DNA of 64,000 nt from Phlebotomus papatasi (taxonomy: Eukaryota; Arthropoda; Insecta; Diptera; Psychodidae). The position numbers and the translations under genes were made by a program. Below are positions 45,135 through 55,700 of this stretch, piece after piece (within the stretch, counting starts at the first letter, position 1; every line of letters starts with the position of its first letter). Under the pieces are notes generated by a model. The model saw nothing but the letters and a program-made list of their open reading frames with translations. It searched no databases and was not told the DNA's origin. The stretch lies in the NCBI RefSeq assembly GCF_024763615.1, contig NC_077223.1, forward strand, positions 3,596,001-3,660,000. The letters run 5' to 3'.

Positions 45135-48100
45135 CTACTGAGAATACATTGACGAACTAGTAGTCATGTCCATAACACTTCCGGGAATGGCTGTGGAAGT
45201 TCCAGCACCTGGAGTCGAAGGTGGCGGAATCCCTGTGAACCAGTTGATGAGATTGTGTTCCGTGGACTTTGTGCACTTGTAGTGATCAGCCAGGAGAGTT
45301 TGTGAAAATGCCAGATGATTGTTGTAGGCTTCCGTCTCGAGAATTGAATCCCGTGACATTCTGTGCAAATCTTCCATGCCACAAATCCCAGAAATTAGTC
45401 CAGGAAAAAAACTCAAAATTATCCGCAGACTTACCTTTTAGAATTGCACTGCCCCAGAGTTGAACGTGAATGTCGGGAATTTTGGATGCAACTTGCATTG
45501 CCGGAGTCACCATATTCATGCTCTCCTTGGAGTTGCCAATACTCAGGAAGACATGACTCAGGAGGACCAAAGTGCAGGCTGTTAGGCGATTGAGATCCTC
45601 GGAATTTGCCATTTTCAGGGTTTCCCGCAAGAAGCGCCTGGAAGTTAGAGTCATTAATCACCTAATCGCTTAAAAAAGCCACAAAAATTAGGTTAAGAAA
45701 GTGAGGTTATATCGAACCTAACCAAAAAATCTTTAGAACATTAATTTCTTTTATTCAAAAAATAATAATTTTCTGTACAAATTTACGCAGAGACTATTCA
45801 ATTCCCTAATAGCCCAATATACAGTGCCCGCTTTCTAATCCGGATCGCCGTAAACCGGACAAGTTCTCGACGGTTACATTTAAAATACTTTTGAGGTTAT
45901 GTATGCATGCATGCGTGTTCAGCAATGAAAATGAACTATCCTGTGATGTTTTTAATAAATGAAATATAATAGAATAGATTTCTCCAATTATGTCTTTTTA
46001 ATCTTCTTTAAAAGTCTTATTCTAATTCTAAATTATATTTTCTGAATTATATTTTCGAGACGTTGAATAAATTCAAAAAATCCATTTGGCCTACAAAGCG
46101 GACATCTGTCATTTTGTCTCCCAATCATCCGGATTAAAAAGCGGGCACTGTAGTTTAATTGAAATATTTTAGGTTATGTGAAGCATAACCTTAAAAATGG
46201 AAAGCGTATTTTTCTTCTGTATACACAGGAATATCTTAAGATCTTGAACAACAATAGACCCCAAGGAAATATTTTTTTAGGACTAAATTGTATGCAAATC
46301 TTTAAACGCGATTATCTCCTAAACTAGAAGAGATTAGACTCCCTAAACTTGTCATAAAAAAAATCTAGGCCTCTATTGTATGCAAATGCATTTGAAAACT
46401 TAATTGATATCAAAACACTACACTTTTGGGAAATGTCTTTGACTGCTATCTAAAATATTCTTTTTTTTTAGGTTATATATAACATAACCTCATATTTTAA
46501 AAACTAACCTTTTATTTGAAGATTTTTTAATTAATATTGATAAATTCCGTTTAATGCTAAGATATTCAAATTCGGGAAAGAACATTTGGACCATGATTCT
46601 CTGATTTGGGCTCATAAACAGAATTTTAATGACTAAAACTAAAGCATAATCAGAAAATATGATTTTTCGGTTAAAAAAAATAGAAATTAATTAAATTTGA
46701 TAAATAGACGATCCGAATAGGGGAAAGTAACCTATCTTTGAATACTTCATTTTCTCTTTTATTTTTCGAAGCATTAATCGAAGTTAATAGAAAAAATTAA
46801 TACTATTAAATATAGTTTTAAAGGTTGGAGCCGTTGGAGCATTCAAAGGCAGACCATCCCCTAGCCTTATTTACCCCGCAATAAAAAATTCAACGACAAA
46901 AATTTATTTTTAGGTACAAATTTCAGAAGCTCTTTACCATTACCAATAACAATAACCGCAATATTTTTTTATGGTTATGTATTTTATATCAATTAGAATA
47001 ATAAATCCTGCTAACCTATCAGCGATTTTACGAATTTGTAGAAGTTCAATTTGTTTCTTTGGTAAAAAAAGCATTTCTAAGTTTTCTTCAACCTTTAAAA
47101 AAAATCGGAAAAATAGGAAAGTAAGATTCAACAGTTCCAATTCTTGTGCTTTTGTGCTATTCAGAAACAGTAAATACATAAATTATTCAACAAATTATTA
47201 AGTCCTACCACGCCTCTACCTTATTTTTGGATCAAAAATTTTTTTGGGGTTAGAATTTTTAACGTTTTTCTTTAAGTGAAAATAATTGTCAAAACCAAAC
47301 CACCTTTTTCTGAAAAATTAATAAAGAGTTTTACACCTCTTTTTCATTTAGAGCTGTATGGCCCTAGCTTATTTAAGGCACGAGATAAACTTTAAGAATA
47401 AACTTGAAGGCAGGACAAAATGCCCCTTCCGAAAGCGTCAGTGGAAATGGATTCAATCCCAAAGTTGGGAAACTGAGTATTTTTACTCTGGATTGAATCC
47501 ATTTCCACTGGCGCTTCAGGAAGGGACATTTGTGTCCTGCCTTCAAGTTTAAGTCACTACGTCTTTTCATACTTTAAAAATGAATTTAGAAATCGCCTGA
47601 TTTTGAGGTTAAATTAAACAAAGCTTTAGAATTAAACAAAGAATTAAACATAAGTTTACAACAAATTTTTTTCTAATAAAAAAAATATGAAGCTTGCTGC
47701 CTAAAAAATACAAATTGGTTGATTTTTTTTAAAATTATTTGGCTCATTGATTCCTTTAAACTTTAAGGTTATGCAAAACTTAACCTTAAAAATCAAATAA
47801 ATATGTTTTTAATGCGGGGGGATTCTTAAAATGCCGTGCATATGCATTTTCGGATCATATTTTGCTCTCTACAAAAACAAAACTGATCTAAATGTTCTTT
47901 AAATTCTGAATGAATCGAATTCTAACCTTAAAAAAATTACATATTTAAGCTGTTAATTTTTTTGGGTTGTTTGGTAAGTTTTGAATTAAAAACATTATAG
48001 ATAATAAAATTATAGGAGAGAATATAATGAAAAACTGAACTTAAAATTTTCTTTTGACGGAGAACTTCTTTTCTAGGTTACGTTATAAATAACCTCAAAT

Positions 48101-51100
48101 TCTAGAGTAACTTGTAAAATATAGAAGACCTTCTAAATTTGATTTTTTTTCTGACCAAAATTTATTTGTTACTTCAAGCGGTAACTGACGTTGTGTAGAA
48201 TTTTAAAAACTCAGGGAGATAACGTCCTTCCGGGTGCGTCTTTGCGGACATTGGCCTCTGATCAATGTTCAGTGCAAAAAATCCCAAAATTCCCTGTTTA
48301 CCCTCAATATATCAGACAATATCACAATTTGACCACTGTGGAAGGTAAACTGCAGCGCCGAAAGCTTTGGAAAAGAATCTTGTGTGTTTTTGCTTGTTCC
48401 TGTAATAATCTCTTTAGACATTGAAATCAATTTTCGTCAAAAATTACCTTTTTGAAGGAAATTCCCTGCAGAATTGTAGGTGGAAACGTAAAATTTCTGT
48501 CAAAAACACAATTTTTGGCGAAAATTGCTCCAAATTTGCAGAGGCCTTAAAGAGAAACACCACTGACGCATCCGGAAGGAAATTACAGTAGACTCCCGCT
48601 CAATCGGCTCTTTTTCAATCGGGCGAAAAATTTTGTTGACAATTTTCACGTTTTATTTTCAAGCGAATTTGTTCGAATTCGCTGTAGTTCTACTTGTTTT
48701 ATCGTGATTCTTTATAATTGAGTGCTTTTTGTGGAATTTACAAAGGCTTTGATGCCCAAATCTATCGATAAACCGGATGATATTTTGCCTCAAATGCCCA
48801 ATTAAGAGAGAGTCTACTGTATTGCCTGATATTTGAGGTTAGTTTTACAGAAAATATCAAGTGTAGCCAGGCATTTGTCCTAGTGGAGACCAAGGCTTAT
48901 CGCGGCCAATTTTCCGGCAGCAACCTAGCTCTGAGTCCCCATTCGAACTCTTCCAAGCCTTCCAAGTCATGTTACCGACTGACTGACAGTGTTCCCTTTC
49001 AGCCAATCCTCCACACGGCGGGCAACGGAACTATACCACCAGACTTTCTCAACAAATATAAAATTTGAGTAGAAAGTTTTTCGGTCTTTTGTCTGGAAAC
49101 TATTAATTGGAAATAAAAATCTGCAAGTCTTGTTTTTTAGAGGTTATACGGGTTATACCGAACATAACCTAAACTTACTAAATAACCTCACTCAACCACT
49201 TAGTGGTGAAATTTCCAAGATTTTGTCCGAGAAATTATTTCTAGAACCCTCAAAACCAAATTTCTAACCTTAAAATATTGCTTTCTTTTTTAGAGGTTAT
49301 ACCGAACATAACCAAAACTTACTAAATAACCTCACTCCACCACCTGGTGCTGAAATTTTGAAGACTTTGTCCGGGAAATTATTTATATAACTCTCAAAAC
49401 TACATTCCTAACCTTAAAATTGCTTTATTTTTTAGAGGTTATACCGAATATATAACCTAAACGTACTAAATAACCTCATTCATCTGGTGGTAAAATTTCC
49501 AAGACTTCCTCCGACAATTTTTTTCTATTACAGTAGAGTTCCTCAAATTTGAACGATAGTTGAGTTCAAAATGTAAAATTTGAGGTTATGTGAAGAAAGA
49601 TTTGCGTGGAGTGCCATTTTTCTCTGGTATTTCCTCAATATTATCGTTTTATATTAACTTCCGCAACAAATTCCATTTATTTCACAATGAATTACATTGA
49701 TATATTCTCTAAAGTTGTTTATCTTAATTTACGGAAAGTGCATTTCACATGAATTCCGTTACGTTTTTGAAAATATCGTTCAAATTTGAGGAGTGAGAAA
49801 TGTCATCTATACCCCCCAAATGTTCAAATTTGAGGAACTCTACTGTACTCTCAAAAACAGATTCCTAACCTTAAAATATTGCTTTCTTTTTTAGAGGTTA
49901 TATCGAACATATAACCTACTAAACGTACTAAATAACCTCAATCCACCACTTGGCAGTGAAATTTCCAAGATTTTGTCCGGGAAATGATTTTTAACCCTCA
50001 AAAACATAATCATAACCTCAAATTTGCACCCCATTAGGATCATAACCTCACATTTAGAAAAACCCAATGAAACCTACTTGGCATCGTGGAAGCTGCTCTT
50101 GTAGAAGGAATTGAGTCCCTGGATGTAGTAAAAGCTGCCCAGGAGTGCCTGATTGTGCAGGGATTGAGCACTTTCCACAGAAATAGCCTCCAGGATAGTC
50201 CCCAGTTGCTGTTCCCGCTTCGTGCGCAAATAGACAATGGCCAGGTTGAGATTGGCGAAGAGTTTGAGTTCCTTGTCGTGGGTTTCTTCGATGCAGCTGA
50301 TAAACTGTCGTTCAGCATGCTCGAAGAGACTAATGGACATGGAGTAGAGACCCAGGAGGCAATGTAGCTGGGCAGAATGGGTAACTGCCAGTCGACTATT
50401 TGGCGACTGGAGGCAAATGTCTCGAGCAAAGGAGATTTCCTGAATGGCAATGAATTTATTGCCCATCACCAGGCGACACATTATGATATTCTCCATGAGA
50501 ATGATCTGGAACACGTACAGGATCGGCTGATTTTTCGCCTGCTTCAACTTGTCAATCTGGGACAGAGCTTTTTCTGTGTACTTTTGGGCTTTGTCCATAT
50601 ACCCGGCCATCATTGAATGGGAAACAGTCACGAGGTAGACAAGGACATAGAGTTGCTCCTTCGGCAACCACATGATGTTCTCCATGGAGTTTCCGGAATT
50701 GGCAACAGCTTCGTCCGAGGGAAAATTTGGCGCCATAATGACCTGAATGCTCTGCTGAAGGAGTTTAAGGTAGGGCTTAACGGTTTTCACCTGCCCAATC
50801 ACGAGGTAGTAGCACACCTGCAGCACCAGATAGAATACTTTGAGGTACTCTTTCTGATGCGGATTGTGCAGGTGTGTCTCAATAATTGCTCCAGCTTGAT
50901 TCAAAATGCCGGAGACTTCATTTGTCTTCCGGATAACAATCAAAACCATTGCCTTGCTCAACATGAAGAGAATCTTCATGAAAGTCGCATTGTACTCTTC
51001 ACTAACATCAATTCCCACGGACAGAAGCTCAGCTGCCAATCCGTACTGTTTATTTGTGGCATGGAGTTGCTGAAAAGAACATTGACTCAAAACCTTCCGG

Positions 51101-51607
51101 AAAGGAAATCCCTAACCCTAAAAACAAAACTCACTGCTAATTGCAGAAGCAGCCGACAATGCCAATAAACATTTGACTGGGAGAGTTCAATGGCCTTCCT
51201 GAGGACTTTGTTGGACTTTGGAAGGGAACTGATATCCTGCTGCTGATAGAGCTGGGCCAGAAGACTCGCAGTAACAAATTTTACATCATCAAATGCCAAA
51301 ATATTCTCCGCCAGTGTCCACTACATCACAAATTACCCCATAAATTCCCACCAAATAATCTTCCTTATACTCTAGCACTTACCGCCTGCTCAAGATGCAC
51401 CCTGGCCAGGTCGTAGTTGCTCGTGTAGGCCATCAAAAGCTGCCCAATCTGCAGATTGGTGCGAGCTTCAACTTTCTGTGGTGGATTGAGCGAATTCAGT
51501 GCCTGGAGACACTGAATACTCTTCTTTATCTCAGGTGGATTGGACGTACGAAAGTGCTCAGCGAGTCCCAACAGGGAGATGTAGCAGGAATCCTGGGAGG
51601 AGGACAT
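45135..51607 (-). CDS. MAU2: MAU2 chromatid cohesion factor (SCC4 homologue)
   Basis: MAU2 partners NIPBL/SCC2 to load cohesin onto chromatin. Minus-strand exons are 51607-51383, 51320-51135, 51069-50078, 45637-45435 and 45370-45135. All are GT-AG with matching phases, giving 613 aa, essentially the vertebrate length. It is an all-helical TPR-type superhelix, beginning MSSSQDSCYISLLGLAEHFR, with YTSNYDLARVHLEQA, VCYYLVIGQVKTVKPYLKLL and LFANLNLAIVYLRTKREQQL. Across the large intron the split Lys codon restores SFHDAKRFLRETLKM. Exon 5 starts at an AG inside ATGGAAG to give AILKDLHRM, and its C-terminal EHNLINWFTG..PP matches the family tail. The 4440-bp intron 4 carries several repeats. It is head-to-head with the CCDC112-like gene. 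Confidence 0.94.
45822..46150. mobile_element. TA MITE, CAGTGCCCGCTTT family, copy 1
   Basis: The inverted ends CAGTGCCCGCTTTCTAATCC and GGATTAAAAAGCGGGCACTG are next to TA. A second copy is at 60616-60904. The subterminal ATGTCCGCTTTG / GTCATTTTGTCTCCCAATCA region resembles the right end of the 58965-59282 element despite different termini. Confidence 0.82.
46720..46861. mobile_element. 142-bp TA MITE, GGGGAAAGTA end
   Basis: The left end GGGGAAAGTAACCTATCTTT and the right end AAAGGCAGACCATCCCC are imperfect inverted repeats next to TA. It belongs to the GGGGA-terminus group seen at 2589 and 6642. Confidence 0.6.
47400..47550. mobile_element. 151-bp hairpin MITE
   Basis: The arms of about 65 bases are nearly perfect: AAACTTGAAGGCAGGACAAA / GTGTCCTGCCTTCAAGTTT and GTGGAAATGGATTCAATCC / GGATTGAATCCATTTCCAC. 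The loop is around CAAAGTTGGGAAACTGAGTA. Overlapping short frames appear on both strands because the sequence is palindromic. Confidence 0.8.
48586..48819. mobile_element. 234-bp TA MITE, CAGTAGACTCCCGCTCAATCGG end
   Basis: The left end CAGTAGACTCCCGCTCAATC and the right end CAATTAAGAGAGAGTCTACTG, less its first base, form inverted repeats bordered by TA. The interior shows ATCGGGCGAAAAATT and AAACCGGATGATATT words. It shares the CAGTAGA terminus with P1-P4. Confidence 0.75.
49136..50040. repeat. Four tandem units of about 145-150 bp, third unit interrupted by a MITE
   Basis: Units start with TTTTTAGAGGTTATACCGAA-like sequence at about 49136, 49288, 49431 and 49891. Each continues with ACTAAATAACCTCA, a CCACYTGGTGGTGAAATTTC-like block, TTGTCCGGGAAATT and CCTAACCTTAAAAT. 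The third is split by the 315-bp TA element at 49531-49845. Removing the element restores a unit of the normal length. Confidence 0.82.
49531..49845. mobile_element. TA MITE, TTCCTCAAATTTGAACG family, copy 2
   Basis: The ends CAGTAGAGTTCCTCAAATTT and AAATTTGAGGAACTCTACTG pair perfectly over 20 bases with TA on both sides. This is the compact form of the 18596-19121 copy. It inserted into the tandem array after the array had formed. Confidence 0.85.
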
Positions 51608-51950
51608 TTTACACAAACAGGAAGAACAATAACAAAACACTGAATTTGAGGTTATGTGACTTTTGTTTTGACGTGTAGAGCGAGATGGCCTACTTGGATA
51701 ATCTGGATAAAAATATATTGTCGTACTGCTCATGGCGGGCGATTCTTCAAAATTGCGCCAAATTTTACTTCCTGAACTTCCCAGAATCGAGGCCCTCCAC
51801 TTCCTGACCTCTTACATTATAGAAAATAGATTAATAAAACCATTTGAAGAATAAAAATACTAGAAATTTATTTATTGATCTCTTTTCTGTATCCATGCCA
51901 ACAGGAATCAACAAGATTCTTTAAGTTTTTCTTCCTGGACAAGTTCCAGG
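51608..51950. promoter_or_regulatory. Bidirectional promoter of MAU2 (-) and the CCDC112-like gene (+)
   Basis: Start codons are 343 bases apart in divergent orientation. The interval has TGAGGTTATG (51647-51656, inverse of CATAACCTCA) just 40 bases upstream of the MAU2 start. No TATA box could be assigned. Confidence 0.5.
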
Positions 51951-52739
51951 ATGGCAGAGCAAGTTAGCAAGAAGAAACTCTCCCCAACTGCTTGTATCTG
52001 TCTCCTGTCGCGCCTGAAATGCCAGGAAAACTACCTAGTTAATGTGCAGACTCCCCTGGAAGTTCACTTCTCAGACGAGGAAGAAGCTCCTGAGGAAAGA
52101 AAGCTTCTGGCTGAGATTGACGTCCTACGAGATCGCCTGGCGGTGAATTTTATCGCCGGAAGGACCACAGCACACAACACCGTGGCCAGAGTTCGCGAAG
52201 CCATTGAGGATTTCAAAGGAATGGGCGCCAATATTCAACAGTACGACTTGAGGGAGTACAGGGAGAGAATTCTGCAGATTGAAGAGAATCTCGTGCGTGT
52301 TCAGAACACCAATAAGCTCAATCTGGGCAAATTGAAGTTTGAAAATTTGGATATCCTAGCCACAATACCACCAGCAGCAGATCTCCTGAGGGATGACTGC
52401 AAGAAGCACTCAACAATTCCCAACAGACTCTCGCAGATGCGTTCCGGAAACCTCAAACCAATCGACGAGGAGATTTATCGGGATGTCAGGAAGTTTGATC
52501 AATTCCTAGAGGACTATGGGGGTCACACTGGAGGTTGGGGAGAGGAGCAGCATATGATTTTCATGAGAAACAAAACAAAATACCAAGGAAACGTGAAAAG
52601 GATCACAGAAAATCTCCTGGATCTCGTTCCTGGCCTCTCTGCGGAGGATATTGAGAACCACAACAAATGGTATGAGGAGTACATAAGACTCAAGGCGAAT
52701 CGCAAGAAAAGCCTAGAAGAATGGAGAAAATCTAAATAA
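51951..52739 (+). CDS. CCDC112: Coiled-coil protein related to CCDC112
   Basis: This is a 262-aa, single-exon protein. The C-terminal third holds the family-defining pattern GGHTGGWGEEQHMIFMRNK, then LLDLVPGLSAEDIENHNKWY and the EEYIRLKANRKKSLEEWRK tail. In vertebrate CCDC112 this sits near the C-terminus of a longer protein (over 400 aa), so this orthologue is shorter at the N-terminus, or an upstream exon was missed. Residues about 35-130 are charged and heptad-like (coiled coil probable). The vertebrate protein localises to centriolar satellites; that role here is inference. Its stop codon overlaps an AATAAA and lies 34 bases from the converging sulfotransferase stop. Confidence 0.8.
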   Translation: MAEQVSKKKLSPTACICLLSRLKCQENYLVNVQTPLEVHFSDEEEAPEERKLLAEIDVLRDRLAVNFIAGRTTAHNTVARVREAIEDFKGMGANIQQYDLREYRERILQIEENLVRVQNTNKLNLGKLKFENLDILATIPPAADLLRDDCKKHSTIPNRLSQMRSGNLKPIDEEIYRDVRKFDQFLEDYGGHTGGWGEEQHMIFMRNKTKYQGNVKRITENLLDLVPGLSAEDIENHNKWYEEYIRLKANRKKSLEEWRKSK

Positions 52740-52752
52740 AAAACCATTTATT
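52735..52752. terminator. Interlocked poly(A) signals of CCDC112-like gene (+) and sulfotransferase (-)
   Basis: The plus-strand AATAAA at 52735-52740 includes the CCDC112 stop codon TAA. The minus-strand AATAAA is at 52747-52752. Each cleavage site would fall near or inside the other gene's last codons, so the mature transcripts should be antisense to each other over a few tens of bases. Confidence 0.65.
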
Positions 52753-52773
52753 CCACAAAAAAAATGCATTTTT

Positions 52774-55700
52774 TTACACAAGATCGCAAGGAAATTTAAA
52801 TGGGAGATCTTTTGAATTCTCCAGAATCCACTTGGTAACCCTCTCTTTCAATTCTGGCGTATATTCCTCACTCCATCCATCACTTTTTCCACGCCTCACA
52901 AATCCCTGTTCCCCATTCTTCAGCAGATGAATTGCCTTGAGTTCACTGCAGTTGACAGATTCATTGTTCCTGAACTCCTCAATGCTCAGGTACTTCCGGA
53001 GACGTTCAACATCGGTGTCTGAGAAAGATTTCCCCAGGAAGCCAGCCACTCGTCGAATTGTGGCTGAGAGATCACGATTCATATCTTCGTAGAACATAAA
53101 TAAAACATTTGGATGATTCCTATGCTCCCAACCTTCCCGGATGTGACTCCAGTAGGGCATCCATGGTGCAAGATTTCTCTCAAAATACCCCCAATAGGTG
53201 GAAAAATCCCCAATATATCCCTGAGATCTGTACAGACGATTCAAATGGTAGAAAGAAACTGCCACATCCCGTGGATTCCTGGCCACATAGATCACCTTAG
53301 CTCCAGACTCCAAGACACTCGGTGGAAGTAGAGAAAAGGGAAAGTGTGTCTTGATAAAACGCCTACCGGTGATGTGTGGCAGGAACTTGTATGCCGGCAC
53401 TGAAATCTCCTCCACAAAAGCCTGTCCCTGGGCTGAATCCCCATTGAGTTCCATCAGTTCAGCCTTTAAGCCTGGATGGAAGAAAGCAGCAAATTCAAAG
53501 AAAGGAAAACGCTTGGTAAGGGGCTCTCTCTGAGCTCCCTCGTAGTCCAGATTATTAGCTATCATCCACACCAGCTCCTGCGTCCATGTGGTCCCTGAAC
53601 GAGGAAATGTAACCACCCAGATATCATCAGGACGTGCCTGGAAATCGTAGAAATGCTGCGCCATTTCCATGTACTGACTGGGAAAGAACCATTTCTCCTG
53701 GCCAACCTGCACAAAGCCAGTTTTTTCTCCTGAAAGCCCAAAAGACCCAGGATGAGATGAAAATTAGGCATCTGGTCTGGGTCTTAATTGCCGTGGAAAG
53801 TTGCAGAAGAACATTATCATATCATTTGCATATCAGTTGTTTAATCTTTTACTTTGGTCAAGACAAGACGTTAATACGGTTAATTCAAAAAGGTAACCTT
53901 AAAAACGTTAAAAACTATAAGTCCGGTAAATCCCTTAGGAAAAGTAAAAGAAATTCACATTATTCGAAGGCATTAGCGTTCAAAGGTACCCTACTTGAAT
54001 TTTCTAAAAATTTTCTTTTAAATCTTTAACAAATTTCGAAAGAAAAATAGTAATTTCTTAAGAAATTTTTTTATTCGCTTTTGTTAGAGAGTTTATTCGA
54101 GAATTAAAGGTTAAATTTGACTTAACCCATTCCTTACCATGGTATTATACATCATACACAAAATGAGTGATTTTTGATGATTTATTTCTGGGCAATTTTT
54201 ATCCGAATTTCTGTCGAGAATAGATTTTTAGTAACATTAGTTATTCAATTACTTGAGAAAAATAGTCCGACAGAGATGAAAATACATTTTGTTATTGTTT
54301 TCTTGCTTCGCGGAAAGTCATGCAAAATTTTTGCTCAAAATGGCGGACGGAAAATACGACATCCCGTCGAATTTGTTAACCCTTTAAGGACGATTGGGTC
54401 ACCCGTGACCCATAGAGAAAATAATTTTTCCTGACTACCTGGAGTTATTTCTTTCTAATGTTTGTACATAATCACGAAGTAGAAATATGTATAGGAATCT
54501 AGGATATTTTTTGCAAATCTCCAGCTATTTGCTATATAAAAAATATAGCTTATATATACGCTTCTTTTCTATCTGGCAACTCTAATTTATAAAAGCTGAC
54601 CATCATAATTATTTAAATTCAATTTTAAAATCTGCAACATAGGCGGACATTTTGTCTTTATTCGAATTTTTTTTCAAAGTCAAAGTTTAAAAGGGTTCTA
54701 GATAGCATATTTCTCATCCGAATGGTATCATGTGTCAGCTTGTTAGAAAGGTCTTGGAATTTCCGATAAAACTCAACCGATTCCAATCGGTTCTGCTGAA
54801 CCGGTAATAAACCGATTCCCCAAGGGGCATTTGATATCCAAATAATGTATGTGTCAAATGTAACCAACATATTTTCGACGTAATCGAGCTATTTCTTAAA
54901 AATATAATGTATGAACGCAATGGATGTATATTATCTGAAAATTATGTGCGTTGAATGCCAGTATAATAACTTGACTAAAAAATATATAGAAAATATCAGT
55001 TATTTTCTATTCCAGTTAAAATATTGTTATTTTCCCTTAAAATTACGACTAAACATTTTTAGATCTATAAACAAGTCATAATATAATCTATTTTTGAGTG
55101 AAAATGTATAAAACTATGGCAAAAATTTCTAAAGTATATTTATCTTACATATTCAAGCCATTGTGTTCACATAATGTCGTGAAATTGTATGAACATCATG
55201 TTCTGATATATTTTAGTTATTTGCTCCATAAAAGACACAAGTTATATACAACTTGTCTTCTTTTTGTATGACTCTCCCAGATTTTCAAATTCTATTTTGT
55301 TTATTAAGCAGAGGTTCATTTCTGAGTGAAAACTTCTGATAAAAAGTGATATTTATTATAAATTAAAGTCTTGAAGTAAAGGCGTGTACAGTAAAGTCGA
55401 GCAAACACATCGAAGAGACCAAATTTGACAAAGTAAGGATAATTGATAGAAAAATAGTGAATTAATACTGTATTCGTGAGAAATAACATTTTGTTTCTTT
55501 AACACTAAACCTACCAAAACCCGGTCATATTGACCGGTTTCAAATTAACACATATTTAAACTGTACAATGTCGCTATCAAACTTTATAAATTTCTTAAAA
55601 TATGCATTTAATATATTTTTCAGTGTATAAATTTTAATTTTTTGCTCTTTTCCGAGACAAATTTGTTGAGTATCCTACCGTACCGCGATTTGTCATTTGA

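Larger units (their letters stand above)
45638..50077. other. MAU2 intron 4, repeat-bearing
   Basis: This intron is far longer than the other three (63-65 bp). It holds TA elements at 45822-46150, 46720-46861, 48586-48819 and 49531-49845, a hairpin at 47400-47550 and a tandem array at about 49136-50040. Words such as AGGTTATG, CATAACCT and TAACCTTAAAA recur throughout. There is no internal gene; the 61-77 aa frames are unsupported. Confidence 0.7.

Noticed and set aside
53562..53771. Frame MPNFHLILGLLGFQEKK as a possible sulfotransferase start
   Set aside because: It is out of frame with the enzyme. The acceptor at 53730 and exon 1 at 57492-57396 explain the N-terminus better.
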